Part shown: positions 31,912 to 40,578 of the stretch, piece after piece
Numbering within the stretch: the stretch's first letter is position 1
Layout: each line of letters begins with the position of its first letter
Source: Lentisphaerae bacterium GWF2_50_93
GTDB lineage: Bacteria > Verrucomicrobiota > Lentisphaeria > Victivallales > GWF2-50-93
DNA length: 64,000 nt
Direction of reading: 5' to 3'
Assembly (NCBI GenBank): GCA_001804815.1
Contig: MHBI01000108.1
Coordinates: 40,827 to 104,826 of the forward strand
Notes under the pieces: generated by a model
The model's database searches: none
Told to the model about the DNA's origin: nothing
The model's input: only the letters and a program-made list of their open reading frames with translations
Position numbers and translations under genes: made by a program

Positions 31912-34413
31912 ATGAAAACTTCTGAAAAACCGAAATACACCTTCCATTTCCTCGGAAACGCCCATCTGGATCCAGTATGGCTCTGGGACTGGCGTGAAGG
32001 ACTCAATGAAGGAATCATCACCTGCCGCACGATCCTCGACCTGATGGATGAGGATCCCGAACTCACCTTCAACCGCGGCGAATCCGTGATCTACGAGCAC
32101 ATTGAACAAACTGATCCGGAGACTTTCTCGCGCATAAAGAAATACGTCAAGGAAGGCCGCTGGGATGTGGTCGGCGGAACATTCCTGCAGTCGGACGAAA
32201 ATCTTCCTGAGACTGAAACACTGGTCCGCCAGTACATGCGCGGACAGCAGTATTTCAAATCAAGGTTCGGGAAAAACATCACCGTAGGCTGGGCTGCCGA
32301 CTGTTTCGGCCATGCCGCTGGAATGCCCGACATCATGGCATCGGCCGGTATCAAGTATTTCGCGTTCACACGTCCCGAAAAACAGCAGTTGCCTCTTTCC
32401 AAATCGGCTTTCAGATGGATAGGCGCAGGCGGCTCGGAGATCCTGGCATATCGTCCCACAGGATGGTACGGCACGAACAGGGATGAGATGAACCGTCGTC
32501 TTGATGAGACTATTGCCTCTTCAGAAGCTTCCGATCTCGTTAACGTTGGAATCTTCTATGGACTCGGCAATCACGGCGGCGGTCCAACCCGCAGGGCGAT
32601 CTGCGAAATCCGCAAATGGGGCGAACAGCATCCTGAGGTGAAGATCGTCTTCTCGACCTACCATAAGTTCTTCACAGAACTCGACAAGGAAGTGAAGGCC
32701 AAGGCTCCGAACTTCCTGCCGAAAGTAGTCGGTGAGATGGGCTACAGCCAGCGCGGCTGCTACAGTTCCGTAGCCAAATTCAAGTTCCAGTACCGCAGGG
32801 CCCAGGCTAATATTTTCAGCGCTGAAAAAACGAGTTCTGCGATTTCCGCAAAACTTGGCAAACCTCTTTCGATACCTCAGCGCACCTGGGACACTGTCCT
32901 CTTCAACGGGTTCCACGACATCCTCCCAGGTTCGAGCATCGAACGCGCGACTGATGAACAGATCGAGAGCATCGGAAGCGCAGTACAGGATGCGAAATAC
33001 GCACAGTTCACGGCCCTGAATGCCTTGTCCAACCAGATCGACACACGTGTTGTCAAAGCCACCGGCGACATGCCGACAGGCGTATCAATGCTCGTCTGGA
33101 ACCCGCATCCATATCCTTATGAGGGCTACATGGAAATGGAAGCCTGCCTCGACTGGCGCCCGATCTTCGAATACAGGAACCGCCAGGAAGAAATTCCTGT
33201 CAGGATACTCGGTTCAGACAAGAAGCCTCTTCCTTTTCAGCTTGTCGCGACCGACTGTCCGAACCTGTTCACGGATGTAGGCTGGAGGAAGCACGCGGTA
33301 ATTCCCGTAAAGCTTCCCGCGATGGGATGGTCCATGATGGAAATGGCGTGGGTTGAAGGCGCACCGGCTCCGAAAGGACCGAAGTCAAAGCCTGCGACTG
33401 CGACCGCAAACTCCATCCAGAATTCCATCTTCAAGGTCGAAGCGACTGCTGGGAAGAAGGGAATCAAGATCCTCAAGAACGGGAAGCCGTTCCTCAAAGG
33501 TGACGGGCTCTCAGCCGTTATGTTCGAAGATGACTATGGTTCATGGGGCGGCGGGGAGAACGATCCCGATGCCGTGAACATAACAAAAGTCAAGGAACAG
33601 TGGACCGTCAAAGGCGTCAAGGTGCTCGAGAAAGGCCCGTGGCGTTCTTCAATATGGGTACGTCTCGCCGGCGGAAAATCCCGCATCGATCTGACGATCA
33701 AGCTCTATGCCGGTCTCGACACTGTCGAAATATCGGCGCGCGTCCTCTGGGATAATCCGAGGTGCAGGTTGAAGCTGGTCATGCCTGTCGACGGTGAAAA
33801 GGCGGAATATGAGGTTCCCGGCGGAAGCATCAAGCGTCCGCCTCTAGGCGAAGTCCCCGGCTGCCGCTGGGTGCGCGTCAATGGAGGGAACGGACAGTCC
33901 GTCGCGTTCATCAGCGATGCCATCGGCAATTTCAATTTGAAACCTGGAGCATTAGAGGCGACCGTCGTCCGTTCGAGCGCGTATTCGCACAGCGGCAAGA
34001 TTAAGCCCGGTGAACCATGGTTCCCGGCATCCGACTGCGGCGAACTGAAATTCAACTTCATCCTTGCTTCCGGATCCAACGATCTTGCGAAACTCGCAGA
34101 AAATCTCGAGCAGCAGATCGTAACTCTTCCAGTTCCGGCAAAGCGCGGCACGCTTCCAAGCGAGGGTTCGCTGATGCAGATTGAGACTGCCGGAGTATCT
34201 GTGCTGGCGTTCAAGCCTGCAAGCAATGGAAAAGGATTTGTCCTGCGCCTGCTTGAGACCGCAGGAAAATCTGTTCAACCAAAGCTTAAGCTGCTTGGCA
34301 AGACTGTTCAGCTAGGCAAGATTGGCCCCCGCAAGATCGCAAGCTGGCGCATCGATATCGGCAAGAGCGGAATCAAGGCAAGCCCCTGCAATACGGCGGA
34401 AAACAGTATTTAG
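31912..34413 (+). CDS. GH38 alpha-mannosidase
   Basis: An 833-residue cytoplasmic retaining alpha-mannosidase. Zinc and catalytic motifs are complete: His18 and Asp20 in HLDPVW, nucleophile Asp130 in ADCFGH, and NGFHDILPGSSI near residue 332-343 with the late zinc His. C-terminal GH38 beta-domains follow (GRSSIWVRLAGGK-like segment; PPLGEVPGCRWV; PGEPWFPASDCGELKF). There is no signal peptide, so it should act on imported mannosides. AAGGA lies about 13 bases before the ATG, a wide spacing. It stands alone between a GH-A gene and an AraC regulator. Confidence 0.92.
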   Translation: MKTSEKPKYTFHFLGNAHLDPVWLWDWREGLNEGIITCRTILDLMDEDPELTFNRGESVIYEHIEQTDPETFSRIKKYVKEGRWDVVGGTFLQSDENLPETETLVRQYMRGQQYFKSRFGKNITVGWAADCFGHAAGMPDIMASAGIKYFAFTRPEKQQLPLSKSAFRWIGAGGSEILAYRPTGWYGTNRDEMNRRLDETIASSEASDLVNVGIFYGLGNHGGGPTRRAICEIRKWGEQHPEVKIVFSTYHKFFTELDKEVKAKAPNFLPKVVGEMGYSQRGCYSSVAKFKFQYRRAQANIFSAEKTSSAISAKLGKPLSIPQRTWDTVLFNGFHDILPGSSIERATDEQIESIGSAVQDAKYAQFTALNALSNQIDTRVVKATGDMPTGVSMLVWNPHPYPYEGYMEMEACLDWRPIFEYRNRQEEIPVRILGSDKKPLPFQLVATDCPNLFTDVGWRKHAVIPVKLPAMGWSMMEMAWVEGAPAPKGPKSKPATATANSIQNSIFKVEATAGKKGIKILKNGKPFLKGDGLSAVMFEDDYGSWGGGENDPDAVNITKVKEQWTVKGVKVLEKGPWRSSIWVRLAGGKSRIDLTIKLYAGLDTVEISARVLWDNPRCRLKLVMPVDGEKAEYEVPGGSIKRPPLGEVPGCRWVRVNGGNGQSVAFISDAIGNFNLKPGALEATVVRSSAYSHSGKIKPGEPWFPASDCGELKFNFILASGSNDLAKLAENLEQQIVTLPVPAKRGTLPSEGSLMQIETAGVSVLAFKPASNGKGFVLRLLETAGKSVQPKLKLLGKTVQLGKIGPRKIASWRIDIGKSGIKASPCNTAENSI

Positions 34414-34626
34414 AGAAAACAGTTGACAGCAATCAGAAGAGATAGTGACGCTTGTATTTGCAGTTCTGATGTAGGGTTCGCCGTCACGGCTAAGAAATAC
34501 ACAAGCTAAAGCTTGGACTCCAACCTCAGCACACGACAAATGTTGGAGTTCAAACTTTAGTTTGTCTTTTCAGTTCGGTGTCCACTTTATTCATTCGATG
34601 CTATAATTTTATTTTGCCTGTTCCTT
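34414..34626. repeat. REP pair, GGAG-foot family
   Basis: 34471 GTAGGGTTCGCCGTCACGGC; 34501-34523 inverted, reading TTGGAGTCCAAGCTTTAGC; 34542-34566 TTGGAGTTCAAACTTTAG. The stems CAAGC/GCTTG and CAAAC/GTTTG have changed together. Same family as the repeats bordering 27257-28120. Confidence 0.75.
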
Positions 34627-35460
34627 TTACTCCCCATGCAATTTCCTGAAGGCTCCCGGGGTGCATCCGGCAAAGCGCCTGAATGTGTTTATGAAATGGG
34701 ACTTGCTTGAATAACCGAGTGAGAGTCCGATTTTTTCGATGGACTCGCATTCTGAAAGCAATGCTTTGGCCGCCTTGTCAATCCTAGCCAGATCACGGTA
34801 TTCGATCATAGTCACGCCGAATACGCTGCAGAAACGTCTTGAGAGCCAGTAACGGCTGAGTCCAAGCCTTTCCGCCTCCTTGTCAAGTGAAATATGATTT
34901 TCAGGTGACATGCGTATCCTGGTTGCCAGCTTCTGCAGTCCCGTGGAACGTTCACCGATCATCATCCATTCATTGTTCAGGATTGAAGTCAGTCCGCTGG
35001 CAACTTTTCCCCATTGCCTGCCGTTAAGGTTCCGTTCCCTGCCATTCCCGGGCATAAGCTTAACGAGAATCTTTATGGCGGCCGTGAACGCTGGATCGCC
35101 GATCTTGGAGAAGTCCCAGAATTTCCATAGCGGCCAGCGCATCTTCTCCATTACGGTCGCCGGAAGCATATAATCCTCGACATCGAGATTGCACATCACA
35201 AGAGGATCTGAAATGTCGCTGCTACGCCTGTGCTGTATGGCGCGTCCGAGGTAGACCATGTCCCCAGCCTTCACCTGGAATATCTTTCCGCCTACGGCAT
35301 ATTCCCCCCTGCCTTCCATGATGTAGTCGAACTCATGGTAGAGATGGTGATGGCTTTCGGCGATCAGGCCAGGACTGTCCTGGACACAGAACAAGACAGC
35401 CCCTTTCCCAATATATGATGCAGGAGTGATCGTCTTCCGTATTCTCTGCTGTGTTTTCAT
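34627..35460 (-). CDS. AraC-family transcription regulator
   Basis: A 277-residue regulator with an N-terminal cupin-like sensor domain (SHHHLYHEFDYIMEGRGEYA; KAGDMVYLGRAIQHR) and a C-terminal double helix-turn-helix (ISLDKEAERLGLSRYWLSRRF; IEKIGLSLGYSSKSHFINTF, then RRFAGCTPGAFRK). It probably binds a sugar and controls the divergent FAD oxidoreductase gene or neighbours. I start at MKTQQRIRK (35460); a longer frame to 35508 would begin exactly at a REP. The ribosome site is weak (GGATC). Confidence 0.88.
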   Translation of the reverse strand: MKTQQRIRKTITPASYIGKGAVLFCVQDSPGLIAESHHHLYHEFDYIMEGRGEYAVGGKIFQVKAGDMVYLGRAIQHRRSSDISDPLVMCNLDVEDYMLPATVMEKMRWPLWKFWDFSKIGDPAFTAAIKILVKLMPGNGRERNLNGRQWGKVASGLTSILNNEWMMIGERSTGLQKLATRIRMSPENHISLDKEAERLGLSRYWLSRRFCSVFGVTMIEYRDLARIDKAAKALLSECESIEKIGLSLGYSSKSHFINTFRRFAGCTPGAFRKLHGE

Positions 35461-35481
35461 AATTGATCCAATTGCAAAATC

Positions 35482-35553
35482 CCGGACGCGGCAAGCGCGT
35501 CCCTCCATTTAAAACACTTTCCGTGAGTGGAGGGTCATGCTTGCCATGACCGG
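35482..35553. repeat. REP pair (BIME), GGAGGG-foot family
   Basis: 35482-35508 (inverted) and 35528-35553 share the foot TGGAGGG and the loop GCTTGCC but have different stems, ACGCG/CGCGT and TCATG/CATGA. Both occur as exact copies inside the GH38-like gene at 24707-24788. Confidence 0.9.
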
Positions 35554-35801
35554 TTATTTAGTTTTGCAGTTATCTCAATTAAATATCCGTCATCCGCTCC
35601 AGCAAGTCAAGATACTGGTACTAAATATTGTCCTATTCAATCCATTGTCTCTCTCGATTCAAAACCTATAATTAACACGCAGGGTAATGACATGGACAGG
35701 ATAACCGGATTGACTGGATGAATAAATCCACAATATCATGAAAATCCTGTAATCCTGTCAGAATGTATTGTTCTCAATATTAAGAAAGAAGGAAAAATCC
35801 T
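35554..35801. repeat. Gap with a long GACAGGAT inverted element
   Basis: 35695-35759 starts GACAGGATAACCGGATT and ends AATCCTGTAATCCTGTC. A relative in opposite orientation is at 39378-39433. The rest is the promoter region of the FAD oxidoreductase; no clear operator is seen. Confidence 0.65.
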
Positions 35802-37163
35802 ATGAAAGATTCAAATGCAGGGAATTTTCAGATTAAAATTCCGTCTTCAAAGATCGAAGTTCTTGCTGAAGCAGACGTAGTAGTCTGCGGAGGCGGATGC
35901 TCGGGAGTGGCGGCTGCCATCGCCGCAGCGCGGCATGGCGCATCTGTAATCCTGATTGAGAGATGGCCGACCGTCGGAGGCATGGCTACAAACGCACTTG
36001 TCAACGGCTGGCACCGCAGCGACCGCGAGAATGTGGTCATAAACGGACTCGTCGAAGAGTCTGCCCAGCGCGCTGAAAAGGAAGGATGGATCGTCAAAGA
36101 CAGTCAATACCCGCACGCCCATGAAACGCACTGGTTCGATCCCGAAGGCATGCGCATAGTCTGGCACAGGATGCTGAAGGAGTCCGGTGTAAGGACATTC
36201 TGCCATGTCGCCGTCGGAGAACCTGTCATAGAGGACGGAAAGATAAAAGCGGTGCTTGTCGATACAAAACGCGGCAGGCGCGCCATACTCGGGAAATACT
36301 TCGTGGATTCCACTGGCGATGGAGATCTTGCCGCAAAGGCAGGAGTTCCATTCAGCTATGGACGCGAGTCCGACGGGCTTGTCCAGGGAATGACACTTAT
36401 CTTCTCCCTTGAAGGGATCGACGGATCCGTAAAGGAAAAACGTCTCGCGGCGGAACCCGGAGTCATGGAGATGATGCGCGAACTTCGCGGCAAAGGTGAA
36501 TTCCCGCAATTCAACGACGCCAACTGCGGACACTATCTCAGGAACGCCGAAAATGGAACTCTCTGGAACATGCTTCCAGTAGCAGGCAACCCGCTGGACG
36601 AGGAGGAACTCACAAGCCTGACAGCCGAAGCACGTGAAAAACTAGTGTCCTATCTTTCCCTGTGGCGAAAGAAAGTTCCAGGATATGCAAAGGCGACGAT
36701 CCGTGAAACCGGATTCGCACTGGGAGTCAGGGAATCACGCCGTATAACCGGATTGAAGACCCTTGATCACAACATGATCCTGGATGCCGTCAAACACAAG
36801 GACGCGATCGGCCACGGTGTATGGATGATCGACATCCACGATCCGAAGGGGACAGGATATACGACCTATTCCGACCGCGGCAAGCGCAACATGCTGGAGA
36901 CTGGAACCAGCTACCATATCCCTCTTGGAATGTGTCTGAACAAGCAGATCTCCAATCTAGCAGTAGCGGGCCGTTGTGCATCCTCAACCCACGAGGCGCA
37001 TTCATCAGTCCGCGTCCAGACCCACTGCATGGTGATGGGACAGGGCGTCGGCACAGCGGCCGCAATCTGCCTGCGTGACGGAAAATCCCTGACACAGGTT
37101 GATATCATGGAATTGCAGAAGACGTTGAAGAAGGACGGTGTTTATCTGGAAGACGTCCCATGA
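35802..37163 (+). CDS. FAD-dependent oxidoreductase
   Basis: A 453-residue flavoprotein of the FAD-dependent oxidoreductase family often found in PVC sugar loci. Rossmann motif VVVCGGGCSGVAAAIAAARHG (residues about 26-46) for ADP binding, followed by IERWPTVGGMATNALVNGW, the substrate-side VDSTGDGDLAAKAGVPF, and a late ATVAGRCAS-like segment (LAVAGRCASSTHEAHSSVR) near the C-terminus. Signal peptide absent. It may oxidise a sugar or deoxysugar; the substrate is unknown. AAGGA lies 8 bases before the ATG. Divergent from the AraC gene. An acetylesterase gene follows after a palindromic gap. Confidence 0.88.
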   Translation: MKDSNAGNFQIKIPSSKIEVLAEADVVVCGGGCSGVAAAIAAARHGASVILIERWPTVGGMATNALVNGWHRSDRENVVINGLVEESAQRAEKEGWIVKDSQYPHAHETHWFDPEGMRIVWHRMLKESGVRTFCHVAVGEPVIEDGKIKAVLVDTKRGRRAILGKYFVDSTGDGDLAAKAGVPFSYGRESDGLVQGMTLIFSLEGIDGSVKEKRLAAEPGVMEMMRELRGKGEFPQFNDANCGHYLRNAENGTLWNMLPVAGNPLDEEELTSLTAEAREKLVSYLSLWRKKVPGYAKATIRETGFALGVRESRRITGLKTLDHNMILDAVKHKDAIGHGVWMIDIHDPKGTGYTTYSDRGKRNMLETGTSYHIPLGMCLNKQISNLAVAGRCASSTHEAHSSVRVQTHCMVMGQGVGTAAAICLRDGKSLTQVDIMELQKTLKKDGVYLEDVP

Positions 37164-37419
37164 ATATCGCCAAATAAGACACAACTAAAATTGCCACGTG
37201 ATGAACTCCTACAGGCAGTTTGTTTTTATGGAGCGCCGCCCTCCAGGCCGGCTTTCTCTTCCATGCCGACCTGGAGGTCGGCGTTCATTTTCATAAAAAC
37301 CTTCAAAATTAGATAGCAAACTTCAATGGAATATTCAAGTTTGTCTGCCATGAGAAATTTCCCAAAGATGCGATATATTACCCTTCCTCAAAAAACAACA
37401 TATCGAAAGGTCACATAAG
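37164..37419. repeat. Gap with REP remnants
   Basis: 37195-37212 is a worn, inverted GTAGGAGTTCA copy. 37231-37285 is a GC-rich imperfect inverted element (GGAGCGCCGCCCTCCAGGCC facing GACCTGGAGGTCGGCG). Nothing else recognised. Confidence 0.6.
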
Positions 37420-39363
37420 ATGTCTATGAAACTGGCTGCTATATTCTCGGACAACATGGTCTTCCAGCACGGAATAAAAGTTCCGGTCTGGGGATGGTCC
37501 GAACCGGGCGACAAGATAACGGTGGAATTCGATTCACAGAGGAAATCCGCTGTCGCCCAGAAGGACGGCAAATGGACTGCCGTGCTCAATCCCCTGAAGA
37601 TCTCCTCCTCCCCCAGGACAATGACCGTCTCTTCAAAAATCTCCAAATCCTCCAATCTCCAAATCACAAATATCATCGTCGGCGACGTCTGGGCATGCTC
37701 GGGCCAGTCGAACATGGAATGGGTTGTCAACAATTCAAACAATCCCGCCCATGAGACTGCGGCTGCAAACTATCCGAACATCCGTCTTTTCTCGGTCCCC
37801 CGCGTAGCGGATGTCAATCCGAAGCAGGATATTGCCGGAGCATGGAGCTGCTGTTCGCCTGACACGGTCGGCGGATTTTCAGCAGTAGGATATTTTTTCG
37901 GACGCGAGATCCACAGGAAGACCGGAATCCCCCTCGGACTCATCAACACGTCCTGGGGCGGCACGTGCGCCGAGACATGGACCAGTCCTGAAGCAATGAA
38001 TTCGGATCCTATATTCAAGAAAGTCCTCAGAGACTATGCGTTTGCGATCGCAAATCCCGACAAGTTCCAGAAGGAAACGATTGCGAAGCAGAAGGAATGG
38101 GCGGAAAAATACGATATCAAGGACACGGTAAACGTAGGCGAAAGCAAGGGCTGGCAGAATCCTGACACCGATACCGCCAAGTGGAAGGAGATGGATCTTC
38201 CCAGGAACTGGCAGAGCGTAGGACATGTACACAGCGGAATATTCTGGTTCCGGAAAGTTGTCGATATCCCCGCCGACTGGGAAGGAAAGGAACTGACACT
38301 CAGTCTCGGCGCCCTCGACAAGTCCGACGTAACGTACTTCAACGGAGTCCGCGTCGGAAGCATAACAATGGAACAGCGTCCCGATGCCTGGAGCACACCA
38401 CGAGTTTATACTGTTCCTGGCAATCTGGTGAAGGCTGGACACAACCTGATCTCCGTCCGCGTCTACAGCAACATCTATCAAGGCGGGTTCATCGGCACCC
38501 CTGCGCAGATGAAAATATTCCCTTCAGATAAAAAGGATTCCAAATCGATTTCTATTTCGGGAATCTGGAAATATGAACTTGAAGCAAATTTCGGACTTGT
38601 TCCGTCTCCACCGCCTCCGCCGCTCGGGCAGGGAAATCCAAATTCCCCATGCATCCTTTTCAACAACATGATCAAGCCTCTTCTGCCGTTCGGGATCAAG
38701 GGCGCGATCTGGTACCAGGGAGAATCGAACGCCGACAGGGCGAAGCAGTACCGGAAACTTTTCCCGCTGATGATCAAGAGCTGGAGGAAATCCTGGAGAC
38801 AGGGCAATTTCCCCTTCTATTTTGTACAGCTGGCAAACTACAATCCCTACAGGCATCATCCAGATGAAAGCGCCTGGGCTGAACTGCGCGAGGCCCAGAC
38901 AATGACATTGTCCCTTCCGAACACAGGAATGGCGGTCATAACCGACATCGGAGAGGCTAACGACATACATCCCAGGAACAAGCAGGATGTCGGACTGCGC
39001 CTTGCATTGGCGGCTCTTGTGAAGGACTATGGATTTAAGAATATTGTATATTCAGGTCCGATCTACAAATCAATGAAGCCCGAGAAGGAGAAGATCCGCC
39101 TTTCATTTGATCATGTAGGCGGCGGGCTCGTCGCCCATGGCAGTACGCTTAAAGGATTTTCCATAGCCGGAAAAGATCGCAAGTTCATTTGGGCGGATGC
39201 TGTGATAGACGGCAACACCGTTGTCGTTTCCAGTCCGAAGGTTTCACAACCTGTGGCAGTACGATATGCGTGGGCTGAAAATCCGGACTGCACCCTCTAC
39301 AATTCCTCGGATCTTCCGGCCTCGCCGTTCAGGACAGACGACTGGGCTGGAATCACTAAATGA
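37420..39363 (+). CDS. Sialate-O-acetylesterase-type SGNH hydrolase
   Basis: A 647-residue esterase. An N-terminal beta-domain (LAAIFSDNMVFQHGIKVPVWG) is followed by the SGNH block I GDVWACSGQSNMEW with catalytic Ser97 and, after about 230-390, an inserted jelly-roll domain (WFRKVVDIPADWEGKELTLSLGALDKSD). Then come GIKGAIWYQGESNADRAKQY and the Asp-His pair in GEANDIHPRNKQDVG. It removes O-acetyl groups from sugars. No signal peptide is visible, so it probably acts inside. A Pro-rich stretch (PSPPPPPLGQG, about 399-409) interrupts the second half. AAAGG precedes the ATG. Confidence 0.92.
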   Translation: MSMKLAAIFSDNMVFQHGIKVPVWGWSEPGDKITVEFDSQRKSAVAQKDGKWTAVLNPLKISSSPRTMTVSSKISKSSNLQITNIIVGDVWACSGQSNMEWVVNNSNNPAHETAAANYPNIRLFSVPRVADVNPKQDIAGAWSCCSPDTVGGFSAVGYFFGREIHRKTGIPLGLINTSWGGTCAETWTSPEAMNSDPIFKKVLRDYAFAIANPDKFQKETIAKQKEWAEKYDIKDTVNVGESKGWQNPDTDTAKWKEMDLPRNWQSVGHVHSGIFWFRKVVDIPADWEGKELTLSLGALDKSDVTYFNGVRVGSITMEQRPDAWSTPRVYTVPGNLVKAGHNLISVRVYSNIYQGGFIGTPAQMKIFPSDKKDSKSISISGIWKYELEANFGLVPSPPPPPLGQGNPNSPCILFNNMIKPLLPFGIKGAIWYQGESNADRAKQYRKLFPLMIKSWRKSWRQGNFPFYFVQLANYNPYRHHPDESAWAELREAQTMTLSLPNTGMAVITDIGEANDIHPRNKQDVGLRLALAALVKDYGFKNIVYSGPIYKSMKPEKEKIRLSFDHVGGGLVAHGSTLKGFSIAGKDRKFIWADAVIDGNTVVVSSPKVSQPVAVRYAWAENPDCTLYNSSDLPASPFRTDDWAGITK

Positions 39364-39377
39364 AATCAGGATATTTA

Positions 39378-39433
39378 GACAGGATTACAGGATTTTCATG
39401 AATATTGAATCCATTTAATCCCGTTATCCTGTC
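39378..39433. repeat. Second GACAGGAT element
   Basis: GACAGGATTACAGGATTTTC to CCGTTATCCTGTC; reverse-oriented relative of 35695-35759. These two bracket the FAD oxidoreductase and esterase genes. Confidence 0.65.
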
Positions 39434-39482
39434 AAAATAATTTTGTCTTGAATATAGCTTTTGTTTCCTGCGGGATGCCGGC

Positions 39483-39553
39483 AAGTAGGTACGTGCTTTA
39501 GCATGTACCATCTTAATGATTAAGAATGGGACAGGCTAAAGCCCGTCCCTACT
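39483..39553. repeat. Inverted REP pair; supplies AraC stop codon
   Basis: GTAGGTACGTGCTTTAGC from 39484 faces an inverted copy whose foot AAGTAGGGAC (minus strand) contains the TAG stop of the AraC gene at 39549-39551. Confidence 0.85.
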
Positions 39554-40397
39554 TTCCGGCAGGAAAAGCGTGCGAACTTCGCATACGGTATCTGCGCGGT
39601 GACGTGCCGTGCCAGCTTGTGAAGACGCTGTAGAACCTGCCAAGGCTGGCGAAACCGCAGTCGGCTGAAATCTCGTGAATCGGCGCTGACGACGAGAGAA
39701 GCTTCTCTGCTGCGTATTTCATCCTTAATTCGGTCACCAGTTCAATAGGAGTCTTTCCTGTCGACTGCCTCAGCATCCTGGAAACATGGGGCAACGTACG
39801 CCCTGAAAGCTTCTCGAAGCGCCTGGGGCCCTGGCTGAAATTCTCAGGTTTCACCATCAGTACGCAGGCATCCCGCAGCCATGAAGGGCACTTGTCGAAC
39901 GGCCCATCGGAAGATGGTGAAATCCTCAGCATGAGGGAAAGGAGGAAATGTTCAAGGGCAAGTTCGCTTTGAGGACCTGACCGAAGATCCCTGAATTTGC
40001 CTTCCATCCAAGTGCCGTCATCAGCTGTCAGCCTTCTGATGCGTTTCCTATCAGCCTTTGCACCCCAGAACGGATCCCCTTCAATGGAATGCCTCTCCAG
40101 AATCCGTCTCATGCATCCCGGTGGAAATGCCAGGTTGACAATCCTGTAGCTCCTGCCGTCGATCCATCTATAACCATGCAGGTCATCGGGGATGGCGAAT
40201 CCAAAGTCATTAGGCGCAAGTTCAATCTCCTCCCCGTTGACAATGTGGAGGCACCTGCCTTCCTGCATGAGGAAGATCTCCATGAAGTCGTGCGTGTGAA
40301 GATTCACTTCAGGACGCGAGACATTATGGAAGACAAGCTCAAACGGCTTGCCTGCCCCACTGCAGTTTTTGTATTTAAGATGGTTATATGAAGGCAT
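39549..40397 (-). CDS. AraC-family transcription regulator
   Basis: A 282-residue regulator with an N-terminal cupin-like domain (VNLHTHDFMEIFLMQEGRCLHIVNGEEIELAPNDF) and a C-terminal AraC DNA-binding part (SGRTLPHVSRMLRQSTGKTPIELV; IHEISADCGFASLGRFYSVF, then TSWHGTSPRRYR). The second Met (40397) has GAGG 8 bases upstream; the first (40403) would leave only two bases. The last codon AAG and the stop TAG belong to a REP foot, so the natural C-terminus may have been trimmed. Divergent from the UroD-like gene at 40579, its likely target. Confidence 0.88.
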   Translation of the reverse strand: MPSYNHLKYKNCSGAGKPFELVFHNVSRPEVNLHTHDFMEIFLMQEGRCLHIVNGEEIELAPNDFGFAIPDDLHGYRWIDGRSYRIVNLAFPPGCMRRILERHSIEGDPFWGAKADRKRIRRLTADDGTWMEGKFRDLRSGPQSELALEHFLLSLMLRISPSSDGPFDKCPSWLRDACVLMVKPENFSQGPRRFEKLSGRTLPHVSRMLRQSTGKTPIELVTELRMKYAAEKLLSSSAPIHEISADCGFASLGRFYSVFTSWHGTSPRRYRMRSSHAFPAGK

Positions 40398-40411
40398 TGT
40401 CATATCCTCTT

Positions 40412-40463
40412 TAGTATGTCGGGTTTAAACCCGACGTTGGCGGTTTAAAAACCGCCCTACTTA
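40412..40463. repeat. Inverted REP pair upstream of AraC gene
   Basis: AGTATGTCGGGTTTAAACCC from 40412, then an inverted copy whose reverse complement is AGTAGGGCGGTTTTTAAACC. It lies between the AraC ribosome site and its promoter region. Confidence 0.85.
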
Positions 40464-40509
40464 ATAAAATATCATAAAACAGTAATTTTAATATCATTTA
40501 ATTGATAGA

Positions 40510-40555
40510 ATATTTTTCTTTCCGCTAGAATATTATGCGGCGGAAAGAAAAATAT
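40510..40555 (+). promoter_or_regulatory. Long hairpin in the 5' region of the UroD-like gene
   Basis: A perfect 16-bp stem (40510-40525 with 40540-40555; ATATTTTTCTTTCCGC paired with its complement) and a 14-base loop, 23 bases before the ATG at 40579. The stem core TTTTTCTTTCC resembles the pilin leader hairpins. A 12-codon frame (MRRKEKYIIIQE, 40535-40573) covers the 3' arm and the ribosome site CAGGAG. Confidence 0.65.
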
Positions 40556-40578
40556 ATCATAATACAGGAGTAAGTCCC

